This document shows, piece by piece, positions 30,620-41,015 of a stretch of DNA of 64,000 bases. A program made the position numbers and the translations under genes. Where the stretch lies: positions 1,116,001 to 1,180,000 of the forward strand of contig NZ_JAMQPV010000001.1 in the NCBI RefSeq assembly GCF_026151395.1. Reading direction: 5' to 3'. The notes under the pieces are model-generated. The model saw only the letters and a program-made list of their open reading frames with translations. It searched no databases and was not told the DNA's origin. The first letter of the stretch is position 1. Each line of letters begins with the position of its first letter. The stretch is from Leptospira limi. Lineage in GTDB: Bacteria > Spirochaetota > Leptospiria > Leptospirales > Leptospiraceae.

Positions 30620-32716
30620 ATGATCTCATATTTTCACCGAATGGCCACGGTAAAATTTGTAACACTTTTTTTATTTTTCCCTTCCATTGTATGGGCACTT
30701 CCTACCTATCAGGAAGTAAAAGCTAATTTCACACCATCTGACATCCGTTTGTATGATCGAAAAAATGAACTCATCCAACGCCTTCGGATCCGAAAGGATT
30801 TTCGATCAGAAGAATGGGTGGAATATAAAGAATTCCCAAAATTTTTAATCGATTCTGTCATCCATGCAGAAGATAAACGTTTTTTTGAACATGGTGGAGT
30901 GGATGGAAATTCAATCGTAGCTTCCATTTTTACTGGTTTAAAAGGATCTTCCTTCCGTGGTGCATCCACTATATCAATGCAACTTGTCACTCTTCTTGAT
31001 CCAGAGTTACAACCAAAGAAAAACCAAAGGAAATCCATCTTTCAAAAACTCAAACAAATCAATCGAGTTATGGAACTGGAATCAATTTGGAACAAAGAAG
31101 AAATACTGACTGCCTATCTAAATTTGATTTATTTTCGTGGGGAACTGAAAGGAATTGCTTCTGCTTCCAAAGGATTGTTTCGAAAATCGGTTTCATCGAT
31201 CACTCCGAATGAATCGTATTTACTCGCAGCATTAATTCGTTCTCCTCAAAGTCCGATTGAAAAAGTAGCAAAGCGAGTTTGTGCGCTTAAGTGGGAAAGA
31301 GATGGGAAAACATCCGATTGTGAGGAACTTTCTCGTTTTGTTAGGGAAAGTTTGTTTCGTAATTTAGATTATCCACAAGAGCCTTCCCATGTCCCTCTTT
31401 TTGCAAAATCAGTGATTGAATTAGGTGGATACAATCAATTTCAAAAACAAAAAATTGAAACTTCTTTATCCTTTATTTACCAGAAGAAAATCGAAGAAAT
31501 TCTGAGAAGAAATATAAAAACATTAGAAAATAGAAATGTAAAAGATGGTGCTGTGATTGTATTGGAAAACAAAACGGGAAATATTCTCGTGTATGTTCCC
31601 AATATTGGGAGAGAAAGTTCGGTTTCTCAATTGGATTTAGTTCGAACTAAAAGGCAAGTTGGATCCACTTTAAAACCATTTGTCTATGCTTTAAATTTTG
31701 AGCAGAAAAAGCTCACTCCTCAATCCATTTTATCTGATTCACCCATTGGAATTCCAGTTTACCAAGGTATTTATAGACCTCTGAATTATGACAAATCATA
31801 TAAAGGAAACGTCACCGTAAGGGAAAGTTTAGCATCCTCTTTAAATATTCCTGCCATTCGAGCTTTGTCTTTTTTAGATGTAAATGAATTTGTATCCCTT
31901 TTAGAAAATCTTGGAATTCACGGATTACAATACCCAGAGTTTTACGGTCCATCACTTGCACTAGGTGCAGCAGACATTAGTTTGTTAGAATTGACTAATG
32001 CATATCGTATGTTTGCAAATGGTGGTATGTATTCCCAAATCCAATGGAAAAAATTTGAAACAAACCAAAGTCAAAAAAGAATTTTCTCTCCGCAGGTAAG
32101 TTATATGATTTCTGAAATTTTATCTGACAGAGAAGCAAGGTCTCTTGGTTTTGGATGGGATAATTTTTTATCCACATCGTATTTTACAGCGGTAAAAACG
32201 GGAACAAGCCAAGATATGCGAGATAATTGGTGTATTGGATATTCAGAACATTATACTGTTGGAGTGTGGGTAGGCAATCCGACTGGAAGTCCAATGTTGG
32301 ATGTGTCTGGAATCACAGGTGCAGCACCTGTTTGGCGAGAAACAATGGACTTATTACATGAATCACTCATTTCAAAATTACATCCGATAGAAGAATCCAA
32401 TTATTCTGAGATCGAACCAAATCTTGAAATTTTGTCGTCTAATGAGAATCAAATTGAGAAAACAAAATCATTTCGAATTTTGACACCTGTGAGTGGGAGT
32501 ATTTTTGCATTGGATCCAGATATTCCGAATGGCCGACAAAAAATCCTCTTTACAATCAGTTCCTACGATGTTTCGTATTCTTATCATTTAAACGATGCCT
32601 TTCTTGCGAATGCAAAAGAACCATATCTCTGGGAGCCAAAAAAAGGAGAGTATCGATTGGAAATCAAAGACAAAGATCAAAAGGTTGTATCCTTATCTTT
32701 ATTTGAAGTTCGGTAA
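30620..32716 (+). CDS. Penicillin-binding protein 1C-type bifunctional enzyme
   Basis: 698 residues from ATG 30620; the frame is open to 30500 inside rsmD, and ATG 30641 or GTG 30605 are alternatives. Signal/anchor 12-26, transglycosylase domain with E84 (AEDKRFF), transpeptidase with S349-T-L-K352, S407-L-N and K526-T-G, then a C-terminal BiPBP_C-like domain (TPVSGSIFALDPDIP) typical of PBP1C. It polymerises or cross-links peptidoglycan in the periplasm. Cotranscribed between rsmD and a thioesterase. Confidence 0.88.
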   Translation: MISYFHRMATVKFVTLFLFFPSIVWALPTYQEVKANFTPSDIRLYDRKNELIQRLRIRKDFRSEEWVEYKEFPKFLIDSVIHAEDKRFFEHGGVDGNSIVASIFTGLKGSSFRGASTISMQLVTLLDPELQPKKNQRKSIFQKLKQINRVMELESIWNKEEILTAYLNLIYFRGELKGIASASKGLFRKSVSSITPNESYLLAALIRSPQSPIEKVAKRVCALKWERDGKTSDCEELSRFVRESLFRNLDYPQEPSHVPLFAKSVIELGGYNQFQKQKIETSLSFIYQKKIEEILRRNIKTLENRNVKDGAVIVLENKTGNILVYVPNIGRESSVSQLDLVRTKRQVGSTLKPFVYALNFEQKKLTPQSILSDSPIGIPVYQGIYRPLNYDKSYKGNVTVRESLASSLNIPAIRALSFLDVNEFVSLLENLGIHGLQYPEFYGPSLALGAADISLLELTNAYRMFANGGMYSQIQWKKFETNQSQKRIFSPQVSYMISEILSDREARSLGFGWDNFLSTSYFTAVKTGTSQDMRDNWCIGYSEHYTVGVWVGNPTGSPMLDVSGITGAAPVWRETMDLLHESLISKLHPIEESNYSEIEPNLEILSSNENQIEKTKSFRILTPVSGSIFALDPDIPNGRQKILFTISSYDVSYSYHLNDAFLANAKEPYLWEPKKGEYRLEIKDKDQKVVSLSLFEVR

Positions 32717-32721
32717 CATAC

Positions 32722-33147
32722 ATGTCAAAACCATCTAAGTACAAACATAAATTCACACAACAAGTGGTCTGGGGAGAGATGGATGCTTTTGGCCATGTCA
32801 ACAATGTCACCTACGTTCGTTACTTTGAGTCTGCAAGAGCAGATTATTTTACAAAAGAAGGATTATGGGATTCTCCATTAAAACCTGTAAAAGCAGGTCC
32901 AGTACTCACCCATTTGGATATGGATTATCGTAAACAAGTTGTTTTCCCTGCCACCTTGGAAATCACTCTTGAAGTGAATGCAATTTCGTCTCGAGCTTTC
33001 TCTGTGATTTGTTCTATGTGGAATGAAGAAAATGAATGTGTTTTAACAGGGAATGCTTCCTTTGTTTGGTTTGATTTCTCATTGCAAAAACCTTCTGCAT
33101 TACCTGAACATTTCAAAACAAAATTTGGAAATTCTAATTTGGTATGA
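32722..33147 (+). CDS. Acyl-CoA thioesterase (4HBT hotdog family)
   Basis: 141 residues. Hotdog fold with D21 and H25 in WGEMDAFGHVNNVTYVRYFE, the catalytic signature of 4-hydroxybenzoyl-CoA/YbgC-like thioesterases. Hydrolyses an acyl-CoA; the acyl group is not predictable. Its stop overlaps the following phosphatase start (ATGA). Confidence 0.9.
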   Translation: MSKPSKYKHKFTQQVVWGEMDAFGHVNNVTYVRYFESARADYFTKEGLWDSPLKPVKAGPVLTHLDMDYRKQVVFPATLEITLEVNAISSRAFSVICSMWNEENECVLTGNASFVWFDFSLQKPSALPEHFKTKFGNSNLV

Positions 33148-34427
33148 TGTTACAATCAATTCAAGATCGATTCCAATTAGATGATGAGGTTCTAAAAATA
33201 TCTAGGATCTGCCTTGTTGTGTTTTCTAGTTTTATCGGATTTGGAATCTTTGCCCCTGTCGATGAATTGGGATTATACGACCCTAAGTGGATTCGAGTGA
33301 TCCATGCTTCCATTACAATTTCATTTTTCGTTGCTACCTATTTTGTAAGCTGGGTACGAAAAAATATCCAAACCATTATGTTGGTATTTTTTTATACAAT
33401 GAGTGCTCACTCTTTAATCCTATTGTATTGGAACTCTTTATACATCGGATATTTGGTTGGAATGATTTTGGTTCTCTCTTGTATTGGTGTGAGTTTTGTG
33501 GACAGACGTTCACTTGTTTCCTATCTGGGCACTGTTACTTCATTTGGGATATTAGTTGGAATTTATACTAAAGATCAGCAAGTCGACTTGTCTTTATATT
33601 TATCTGCAATTATCACTCCTGCTTTGGTTTCATACCTAACGCTAAATATACGGCTGAGTTCTGTTGAAAAGTTAAGAAGTTCAGAATCCCAACTTAAAAA
33701 ATTCCAAGACAGAATGTTAAGTGAATTGGAATTAGCAAATGAAACCCAATCAAATTTAGTCACAACCGACTGGCCCAAAAAAAAGGGGATCAAATTTTAT
33801 TCTTTTTTTCGTTCCTTTGACCAAGTAGGAGGAGATGCGATCAGTTACTTTGAAAGAGAAGATGGCAAAATGGCATTATTTTTTGCGGATGTATCGGGTC
33901 ATGGAATTGCATCAGCAATGGTGTCTGCGATGGCAGTTTTGGCCTTTAAAATCCATGGGAACCAAAACCAACCATCCGAATGTTTGAAAGCAATACATGA
34001 TGATTTACAAAGTTTAGTACCAAACAATCATATAAGTGCCTGTGTTTTGTTTGTGGATTTAGAAACAAAAGAAATTAAATATTCGATAGCAGGCCATCCT
34101 CCAATCATTCATATCCAAAAAGAAAATGGACCAAAGTTTTTAGAAGGACTAGGAACACTCATTGTTTCCTTTCTCAAACCAAACCTAAAAAACTACCAAA
34201 TCACACTTGGATCAGGAGATAGGATTTTATTGTATTCCGATGGAATTTTGGAGGTCTTTGACGAATCAGGTGAAATCTATGGTGAAGAACATTTGTTTGA
34301 TTCCATCAAAAATCATTCTGACAAAAAAGGTGATGAATTTTTAAATGCTATTTATGAAGACTCAATGTCATTTTCCGCGAAACGCATTTCGGATGATATG
34401 AGTATGTTATTATTGGAAATACAATGA
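33144..34427 (+). CDS. Membrane SpoIIE/PP2C-type serine phosphatase
   Basis: 427 residues: about six N-terminal membrane helices (20-170), a coiled-coil linker (175-205), then a PP2C-like SpoIIE domain (215-427) with metal sites GGD231 and D249 in ADVSGHG, and SDGILE. Such enzymes dephosphorylate STAS proteins; the STAS gene at 21711 is the only candidate substrate in the window, but the link is inferred. ATGA overlaps on both sides. Confidence 0.9.
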   Translation: MMLQSIQDRFQLDDEVLKISRICLVVFSSFIGFGIFAPVDELGLYDPKWIRVIHASITISFFVATYFVSWVRKNIQTIMLVFFYTMSAHSLILLYWNSLYIGYLVGMILVLSCIGVSFVDRRSLVSYLGTVTSFGILVGIYTKDQQVDLSLYLSAIITPALVSYLTLNIRLSSVEKLRSSESQLKKFQDRMLSELELANETQSNLVTTDWPKKKGIKFYSFFRSFDQVGGDAISYFEREDGKMALFFADVSGHGIASAMVSAMAVLAFKIHGNQNQPSECLKAIHDDLQSLVPNNHISACVLFVDLETKEIKYSIAGHPPIIHIQKENGPKFLEGLGTLIVSFLKPNLKNYQITLGSGDRILLYSDGILEVFDESGEIYGEEHLFDSIKNHSDKKGDEFLNAIYEDSMSFSAKRISDDMSMLLLEIQ

Positions 34428-35560
34428 ACCTTATTTTAACACCGTTTCTCTGGTTCAAACGAGAGTTTATCCCTTTTCGAACTCTCGACAGATATTTATT
34501 TTTTGATTTTTTCAAAACCTTCATTGGCACATTAATCATGTTAACATCGATGATTGTCATTTATAAATTCACAGATGTGATGAAGTATTTAGTTTCTTCA
34601 AAAGTGAATCAGTCCCATGTATACTTACATGTTCTGTATTCTTTGCCATCAATGGTAGATCAAGTAGTAGCACCAGCTCTCATGTTTTCCGTTTGTTTTG
34701 TCATCGGACAATTTAGCGTGAATAAGGAACTAGTGGCAATGATGGTTGCAGGTGTGTCCTTCATTAGAATCATCACACCAATTTTATTTTTTGGTATCGC
34801 CATGTGGCTCATCATGACATTGTTTGGGCAAACCGTTGTGATTCCTGCGAATAAAAAAGCACAAATAGAATTTAGCATTATGGCAAAAGGTTCCAATCGG
34901 TTAATCGATTTTGTCTATCAATTGCATATCAAAGGTAAAAAAGGATTTTATTACGTATATTGGATTGATGAAAAGGAAAACACAGTTAAGGGAGGATTTA
35001 ATTATATTGAAATGACTCCTGATGGATTTCCTACTTACACCGTGTCATCCCAAAAAGCAAAATTCATTCCAAATCCGCATAGTTGGGTTTTATATGACGC
35101 AGAAGAAGTTAGATTCAATGAAAATTTAGAACTGGTTTCAAGAACCAAATATGCGGAAAAAACATATGATTTTGTTGAGGATTTAGCTTACTTTTCAAAA
35201 CCAGTTCGAAATCCAGAGGAAATGAACTTTTTTGAACTCGCTGATGAAATTGAATCACGAATTACCAAAGGGATTCCCTTTCGGAATGTGATCGTACAAC
35301 AACATATGGCATTTGCGATGCCACTTATGTCCTTTGTGGTTGTAACACTTGGTGCACTTGCCGGTGCGATCACAAAACGTTCTGCAGGTGTTGCAAGCCT
35401 TGGACTCACGATTGCTGTGGTGTTGTTATACTATATTCTAAATTCAACTGCTAAAACATTAGCAGAAAATGGAGCATTGCCGATTTGGATCGGGATGTGG
35501 ATCACTCCTGTAATTTTCACTTACGCAGCTTATTTCCTCTACCGAAGGATGAATATTTAA
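34424..35560 (+). CDS. LptF/LptG-family permease
   Basis: 378 residues with the YjgP/YjgQ layout: three N-terminal membrane helices, a periplasmic beta region (about 150-270), three C-terminal helices. With LptB it draws lipopolysaccharide from the inner membrane. The N-terminal LDRYLFFDFFKTFIGT and the ALAGAITKRSAGVASLGLT stretch fit the family. Whether F or G cannot be told; only one copy is here. Overlaps the phosphatase by ATGA. Confidence 0.88.
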   Translation: MNLILTPFLWFKREFIPFRTLDRYLFFDFFKTFIGTLIMLTSMIVIYKFTDVMKYLVSSKVNQSHVYLHVLYSLPSMVDQVVAPALMFSVCFVIGQFSVNKELVAMMVAGVSFIRIITPILFFGIAMWLIMTLFGQTVVIPANKKAQIEFSIMAKGSNRLIDFVYQLHIKGKKGFYYVYWIDEKENTVKGGFNYIEMTPDGFPTYTVSSQKAKFIPNPHSWVLYDAEEVRFNENLELVSRTKYAEKTYDFVEDLAYFSKPVRNPEEMNFFELADEIESRITKGIPFRNVIVQQHMAFAMPLMSFVVVTLGALAGAITKRSAGVASLGLTIAVVLLYYILNSTAKTLAENGALPIWIGMWITPVIFTYAAYFLYRRMNI

Positions 35561-35597
35561 ATCACAATTCGAAGGCTTGTGAATTTAGAATCAAACG

Positions 35598-35631
35598 CTA
35601 CTTCCATTTGCATTTTAACAAATAGAAGTAG
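35598..35631. terminator. Hairpin between convergent genes
   Basis: CTACTTC-C-ATTTG (loop CATTTTAA) CAAAT-A-GAAGTAG forms a 12-pair hairpin with one opposed mismatch. No T run follows, so it could be a weak bidirectional terminator or a processing site. Confidence 0.4.
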
Positions 35632-35682
35632 GTATGTGGTTTCAGTTTGATTTGTTGATTCTGATTCCGTGTGAAAATAAGA

Positions 35683-37122
35683 TTAACTTAAAAACACTCG
35701 TTTGTACAAATCTGTTTGTAAAATTCCTTTTGGATCATATTTTTTCTTTAAAGAATAAAACTTCTTTAAATTTTCTTTTGGAAAATAAGATTCCATCACA
35801 CGTTTGCGGAGAGTAGAATCTTTTGCAAAATAAAATCTTCCTTTGTGTTTTAAGACAATCTCATCAAGTTCATAACAAAGAGACCAAAGTTTTTCACGAT
35901 TCCCTTTTGTTACAGGAAAATCCATCGCCATTGAAAATCCATCCACCGCATGTGTGAGAAGGAATGGATCAGGTTTGTGTTTTTTGAAAACTGATAAGTA
36001 ATTCACGATACCGCGTTCTTGGCATTTTGTGAATATTTCACTGAATGCTTGTTTGGCGTTTTCTTTTGGAATAAACACTTGGTATTGGATCATTGAACCA
36101 GGTTTGTAGACAAATTTCCAATTCGGAACATAGTCTAGTAAAAATGCGTACTCCGCATGACCTTGGTAATACGCTTTGTTGTTTACCAGAATGCTTGCGA
36201 TACATTTTGCTAAATTGATCATCCTCATTCCAAAATTAAAGCTGAATGGGCGCATAAGGATCCACATCCATTTTTTAGGAATCACATAAAATAAACGGGA
36301 AGGAAGGTGTTGTCTTTCTAACAAACAATTCCCTGGAAAATCTGGGTCTTCACCTTCTTTTAGATTGGTTGCTTTGTGAATTTGACCACGGCCTAATGAT
36401 TTTCCAGATGCAAATGCATCAATCCAACCCACTAAATAATCTGCGGTTTTGTAGTGTTCTTCAAAATAAGCAAATAATTCATCGAAGTTTCGTACATACA
36501 CGGGATCAATTTTCATCTTTCCTGAATAAATTGGTTTCATTTTGATTTGTACTGTCAAAAAACAACCTAACATACCAAAGCCGGAAATGGCAGAATAAAA
36601 TAGATCCGAATTTTTTTTAGGAGAACATTCTAGGATATCACCTTTTGCCGTTAAAAAGGTAAATTCTTTGATGTGTTCGCCGATGGTTCCCACTTTAAAA
36701 TTATTTTTTCCATGAATGTTCATGGAAAGAGCACCACCGAGAGTTGGCATCATTGTTCCAGAAACAACAGGTGGCCAAAATCCATTTTCGATCCCTGTTT
36801 CCCAAAGGTCTTTGATACGAGCTCCAGATTGGACCGTCATCACACCCGATTTTAAGTTAAAATCTAATACTTTATTAAAACGAGTTAAATCTAAAACAAT
36901 TCCATCTGTATTGGTTGATGCATCACCATAACTACATCCACCTCCGCGTAACGCTACTTTGGTGCCAGTTTGGTTCGCCCAAACAAAAAGTTCTTTGATT
37001 TCTTCCTCTGTTTCTGGTCGAAACACCGGTGACATGGAAAATGAACTCATTCCCCATGCTTCTACCTTTTCTTTCATTGGGACTTTTATGTTAGGGATGG
37101 ATTTTGTTTTTTTTGTAACCAT
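35683..37122 (-). CDS. FAD-linked oxidoreductase, DprE1-like
   Basis: 479 residues. The FAD-binding PCMH loop reads [11 protein letters not shown] (59-69) and the C-terminal D-arabinono-lactone-oxidase-like region is present ([14 protein letters not shown]). The pattern resembles DprE1, which oxidises decaprenyl-phosphoryl-ribose. Directly followed (1 bp) by an SDR gene, as in the mycobacterial dprE1-dprE2 pair. In Leptospira the natural substrate is unknown; it may modify a lipid-linked sugar for surface glycan. Confidence 0.78.
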   Translation of the reverse strand: MVTKKTKSIPNIKVPMKEKVEAWGMSSFSMSPVFRPETEEEIKELFVWANQTGTKVALRGGGCSYGDASTNTDGIVLDLTRFNKVLDFNLKSGVMTVQSGARIKDLWETGIENGFWPPVVSGTMMPTLGGALSMNIHGKNNFKVGTIGEHIKEFTFLTAKGDILECSPKKNSDLFYSAISGFGMLGCFLTVQIKMKPIYSGKMKIDPVYVRNFDELFAYFEEHYKTADYLVGWIDAFASGKSLGRGQIHKATNLKEGEDPDFPGNCLLERQHLPSRLFYVIPKKWMWILMRPFSFNFGMRMINLAKCIASILVNNKAYYQGHAEYAFLLDYVPNWKFVYKPGSMIQYQVFIPKENAKQAFSEIFTKCQERGIVNYLSVFKKHKPDPFLLTHAVDGFSMAMDFPVTKGNREKLWSLCYELDEIVLKHKGRFYFAKDSTLRKRVMESYFPKENLKKFYSLKKKYDPKGILQTDLYKRVFLS

Positions 37123-37123
37123 A

Positions 37124-37876
37124 TTAGATACTCAGTTTTTTGAAAATAAAGTTGGGAATGTTTCGAATGATAAGAGCAACAAGTGCCCAAATGCCGGGAA
37201 CAAAAGCTTCATCTTTGCCACTCGCAACGATGGCTCGAATTTTTTCGGCTGCTTCTTCAGCAGTAATTGCTTTGAGTAAACCTTTTTCCGGTAAAACCAA
37301 ACCATCCGTCATTTCAGTTTTGACAAACCCTGGTTTAATCGTTGTTACTTGGACATTTACTTCTGATAGACGATTTCGTAGTGCTTCTAAATAAGTATTG
37401 AGACCCGCTTTGGAAGTGTTATAAACAGGATTTCCTTTCCTGCCTCTTTCTCCCGCAATAGAAGAGATTCCAATGATCTTTCCTGATTTTTGTTTGGTAA
37501 AAAAAGTAGCAACAGGATTTAAAAAGGCAACAGCTCCCAGAAGGTTAACGTTTAACATTTCTAAATCTTTACTTACATTGTATTCTTGTTTTCCAATCTC
37601 CGGCATCACACCAGATGCAAAATAGACTTCGTCCACACCACCAAGGAGTGAGACAGCTTTTTGGAAGGTTTTTTCTGCTGTCACAAATTTAGTCACATCA
37701 AAGACCAAAGGGAAGGCTCGTTTCTCTTTGGAGGAATTTGCTTTTTTGGCAATGGACTCTAGGGATTTTTCCCTTCTCGCTAAAAGGACCACGGAGGACC
37801 CAGCGTTCAATTCTTGTTCAGCAATGGCTTTTCCGATCCCACTCGAGGCACCGACGACGATTATTTTTTTCCCCAT
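37124..37876 (-). CDS. Short-chain dehydrogenase, DprE2-like
   Basis: 250 residues. Cofactor loop G9-ASSGIG15, catalytic S138/S139, Y152 and K156 in YNTSKAG, ending in a hydrophobic/basic tail ([10 protein letters not shown]) that suggests membrane contact. Being first in the transcript and adjacent to a DprE1-like oxidase suggests a DprE2-type ketoreductase step: together they would epimerise a sugar C2. A generic SDR role remains possible. Confidence 0.82.
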   Translation of the reverse strand: MGKKIIVVGASSGIGKAIAEQELNAGSSVVLLARREKSLESIAKKANSSKEKRAFPLVFDVTKFVTAEKTFQKAVSLLGGVDEVYFASGVMPEIGKQEYNVSKDLEMLNVNLLGAVAFLNPVATFFTKQKSGKIIGISSIAGERGRKGNPVYNTSKAGLNTYLEALRNRLSEVNVQVTTIKPGFVKTEMTDGLVLPEKGLLKAITAEEAAEKIRAIVASGKDEAFVPGIWALVALIIRNIPNFIFKKLSI

Positions 37877-37927
37877 GTTTACGTTTTTTTGGTTTAATCG
37901 AATCTGGCAAGTGGTTTCAATAGGGTT

Positions 37928-38428
37928 GTGCCCGTAAATGAGAGAATCCTGATCGACGGGATGAATTTGATGTATAAATTTCCTGACCTGGCATTTTGTT
38001 TGGGGGAATACCGTCTCCTAGATGCTAGAAGTGGACTACTCGTTCATTTAAAACGCCATTTTCCTGACCTAAACCAACGCAAAGTTCTCATCTTTTTTGA
38101 CGGAAAGAAGGAGTTACTTTCTGAATGTTATTCCGAGGAGTGGGAAGGATTTTCCATCCATTACAGTCATGAAAAAAAAGCGGACGAACTCATCATTGGG
38201 TATTTAAACTATTGTCAAGTACCTTCTCAATGTTTGGTGGTAACTTCAGACAAAGAGATCTTAAGTTATGCAAGAAGGTTAAGGGTAAAACGTAAAACTT
38301 CTGAAGAGTTTTATGCGGAATGGGTCAAACGGGAAACAGAAGTGGATGAGACCGAATTTAACCACCTGAAAGAAGGATTGACACCTAGTTCGGAAAGCGA
38401 TTACTGGGAGAGACAATTCCTTCCTTGA
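37928..38428 (+). CDS. NYN-domain (YacP-like) ribonuclease-like protein
   Basis: 166 residues from GTG 37928. N-terminal LIDGMNLMY (D10, N13), the FDGKKE strand and [13 protein letters not shown] fit a NYN/PIN-type fold with metal-binding acidic residues, as in YacP/Rae1. Likely an RNA endonuclease in the cytoplasm. Adjacent (1 bp) to the MBOAT gene, perhaps by chance of packing. Confidence 0.8.
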   Translation: MPVNERILIDGMNLMYKFPDLAFCLGEYRLLDARSGLLVHLKRHFPDLNQRKVLIFFDGKKELLSECYSEEWEGFSIHYSHEKKADELIIGYLNYCQVPSQCLVVTSDKEILSYARRLRVKRKTSEEFYAEWVKRETEVDETEFNHLKEGLTPSSESDYWERQFLP

Positions 38429-38429
38429 T

Positions 38430-39908
38430 ATGTTGTTCAATTCAATACCATTTTTAATCTTCTTTTCTGTCGTTTACCTTTTGTATTGGGCCATCCCCAA
38501 AGAATTTCGTAAGGGTTTTCTTCTTTTCGCCGGGATTTGCTTTTATGCATATTTCTCATTAGCACTTACGGTTCACTTCCTTGTAGTCATAACGGTCAAT
38601 TACCTTCTGTATCGTAAGATCCAATCGACTCCGACTCGTTTTTGGGTGGGGCTTACAGTTTCACTTAACTTGATCAATTTAGGTTTTTTTAAGTATGTCT
38701 ATTTCTTTAGTAAGGTACTTGCTGATCTAACAAGTTATCCTTTTTTCCAACAAGTTCCAAATCTTATCCACATTGCACTTCCGCTTGCGATCAGTTTTTA
38801 TACCTTCCAAGTCATTGCAGCAGCGGTAGACACGTATCGAAATCCTAATCTTCCCACTGTGAAAGTGGAAGACTACTTCTTGTTTGTCGCATTTTTTCCT
38901 GTATTAATTGCAGGACCAATCATGCGGATGTCAGATTTTTTTCCAAACTTAGACAAACTCACACCTAGCAAAGAAAAGATGTATCGAGCATCATACTTGA
39001 TGATGTCAGGTCTCGTTAAGAAGGTGTTAGTTGCTGATCCAATGTCTCTTACAATTTCACCTGTATTTAATTCTCCATCGGATTATGATTCTTTTTCATT
39101 GTTCATTGCTGGAATTTGTTATTCCATTCAGGTATTCAGTGATTTTTCGGGTCTTACCGATATGGCAAGGTCAGTTGCATTGTATTTAGGTTTTGAAACT
39201 CCTGAAAACTTTAAGGCACCTTTTTTCTCAACATCAGGTCGGGAGTTATGGAAAAGATGGCATATCACCCTCTCCTTTTGGTTACGTGACTATATATATT
39301 TCCCGTTAGGTGGATCTAAGAAAGGTGAACTAAGAACATATCTCAATTTAATTATCATAATGACATTGGGTGGATTTTGGCATGGAGCTGATTATACTTT
39401 TATCTGCTGGGGATTTTATTGGGGTGTGATTTTAGCAGGTGAACGCTTCTTAGAAGGGAAATTAGGACTCAAATTAACACCTGAAAAAAACAAAGTTTTA
39501 ATTGTACTGAAAGCAATGATTGTATTTGTTTTATTTTCCATTTCAGGACTCATGTTTCGTTCCAATAATGCAACGAATATGGTGGATCATTTTTATGGAA
39601 TTTTCACACATTTTTCTCATAGTTTAGAGCGCTTGTTAGATGGAACTTCCAATCATTGGCTTGTTTCTGCAACATCATTATTAGGTGAAGGTTCTTCTTT
39701 TAAATACTTACATATTGAAAACTTGGAACGTATATTTTATACTTCGTTTGCAGTATTATTCTTTCATCATCTACAATACTTTCCTGAATTTTGGGAAAAA
39801 ATTCGTAAACATGATGTTTGGTTGGTTCCAACACTCGGTATCATCACAATCTTTTTGTTAGCCACATTATCACAAGATGGTGGCGAGTTTATCTATTATC
39901 GCTTTTAG
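38430..39908 (+). CDS. MBOAT-family O-acyltransferase (AlgI/DltB-like)
   Basis: 492 residues with about ten membrane helices. The AlgI signature RELWKRWHITLSFWLRDYIY (271-290), then GGSKKG, and the catalytic His H318 in GGFWHGA are intact. Such proteins pass acyl groups across the inner membrane to modify an extracellular polysaccharide or protein. The next gene, a DUF1574 protein with SGNH-like motifs, is the likely periplasmic partner. Confidence 0.92.
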   Translation: MLFNSIPFLIFFSVVYLLYWAIPKEFRKGFLLFAGICFYAYFSLALTVHFLVVITVNYLLYRKIQSTPTRFWVGLTVSLNLINLGFFKYVYFFSKVLADLTSYPFFQQVPNLIHIALPLAISFYTFQVIAAAVDTYRNPNLPTVKVEDYFLFVAFFPVLIAGPIMRMSDFFPNLDKLTPSKEKMYRASYLMMSGLVKKVLVADPMSLTISPVFNSPSDYDSFSLFIAGICYSIQVFSDFSGLTDMARSVALYLGFETPENFKAPFFSTSGRELWKRWHITLSFWLRDYIYFPLGGSKKGELRTYLNLIIIMTLGGFWHGADYTFICWGFYWGVILAGERFLEGKLGLKLTPEKNKVLIVLKAMIVFVLFSISGLMFRSNNATNMVDHFYGIFTHFSHSLERLLDGTSNHWLVSATSLLGEGSSFKYLHIENLERIFYTSFAVLFFHHLQYFPEFWEKIRKHDVWLVPTLGIITIFLLATLSQDGGEFIYYRF

Positions 39909-41015
39909 GTGGAAACTTTGGATTTAATACGAAATCGTTATTTGTTAGTCCCATTTTTAGTTGTTTTTTTAACATTTTGTCTAGATAAATTATTGGTTTT
40001 GGAAAATGTTCATACATATTTTTCAAAATCTTTGTCTGATATCAATTACATCCAAAAAAACGAATTATATGAAGACTTAAAAGAATACTTAAAACTCAAA
40101 GATAGAGATAAGGTGATTGTCTACTTTGGAAATTCAAGAGCTCTCCTTTTTGATAACGAATACATTCATAAAAAGTACCCTGGTTGGGTGATGTTTAATT
40201 TTTCTGTTCCTGGCGGGAAACCGGATTACGTATTACAATGGATGGAGCAGTTTGCAAAGGATGAAGTAAAACCGGAATTCTTTTTATTTGATCATTCTGT
40301 AGAAATGTTTAACTCTACTGCCACCTTAAAAGTGGATGAAACCTTAACCAATGGGCTCAATGTTTCATTTGTACTAAAACATTTTTCCAAATTTTCAACT
40401 GATGAGATATCAACACTAATCGCAAAACGTATGTTCCGTGCATATCAATACCGTCCTAAATTGGAAGTTATCATCACAAGAGCCAAAAATAAAGACACTT
40501 TGTTGTATCCTTATAGAAGTTTGCGTAATAATCTTATGGCAAATTTGAAAAAGGGGAAAGGTTCTGCGATGACTCCAGGGACACACCAAGCAGTCCTTCC
40601 ACCAGAATTATTAAAAAAATCAGCCATTGGTGATTTTCATTCTTATCTAGTTCCATTCCGATTTTCTGAGAATATATTGAGTTTCACAGACCAATCATTA
40701 CAATTAGCGAAACAGTTAAATGTTCCTTCGGCTGTCATTTGGGTTAGGTTATCTTTACCTTATATGGATCACATAAGGCATTTAAAAGTATCAGTAGCAG
40801 AGAACAAAGAGGGAACTGTTTATGAAGATTGGTATCCGCGTATCGTGGAATACCACAAACAAAATGGAATCCCATTTTGGAATATGAATGATGATCCTAC
40901 ATACACCTGCAACGAGTTTAGTGATGCAGGTCACATGTCACCATCGTGTTATAATGATTACACCGACTATATTTTTAAAAACTTAAATCAATCTTTGGTG
41001 ATGGGAGCTCGGTAA
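39909..41015 (+). CDS. DUF1574-type protein, SGNH-like acyl transferase partner
   Basis: 368 residues, GTG start next to the MBOAT stop. One N-terminal anchor (about 12-32); block FGNSRALLFD resembles the SGNH GDS motif and DAGHMSPSCYNDYTDYI resembles the DxxH block. DUF1574 was defined in Leptospira. Paired with MBOAT, it probably transfers acyl groups in the periplasm (as AlgX/AlgJ or DltD do). Catalysis is inferred from these motifs only. Convergent 28 bp overlap with the gene at 40988. Confidence 0.72.
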   Translation: METLDLIRNRYLLVPFLVVFLTFCLDKLLVLENVHTYFSKSLSDINYIQKNELYEDLKEYLKLKDRDKVIVYFGNSRALLFDNEYIHKKYPGWVMFNFSVPGGKPDYVLQWMEQFAKDEVKPEFFLFDHSVEMFNSTATLKVDETLTNGLNVSFVLKHFSKFSTDEISTLIAKRMFRAYQYRPKLEVIITRAKNKDTLLYPYRSLRNNLMANLKKGKGSAMTPGTHQAVLPPELLKKSAIGDFHSYLVPFRFSENILSFTDQSLQLAKQLNVPSAVIWVRLSLPYMDHIRHLKVSVAENKEGTVYEDWYPRIVEYHKQNGIPFWNMNDDPTYTCNEFSDAGHMSPSCYNDYTDYIFKNLNQSLVMGAR

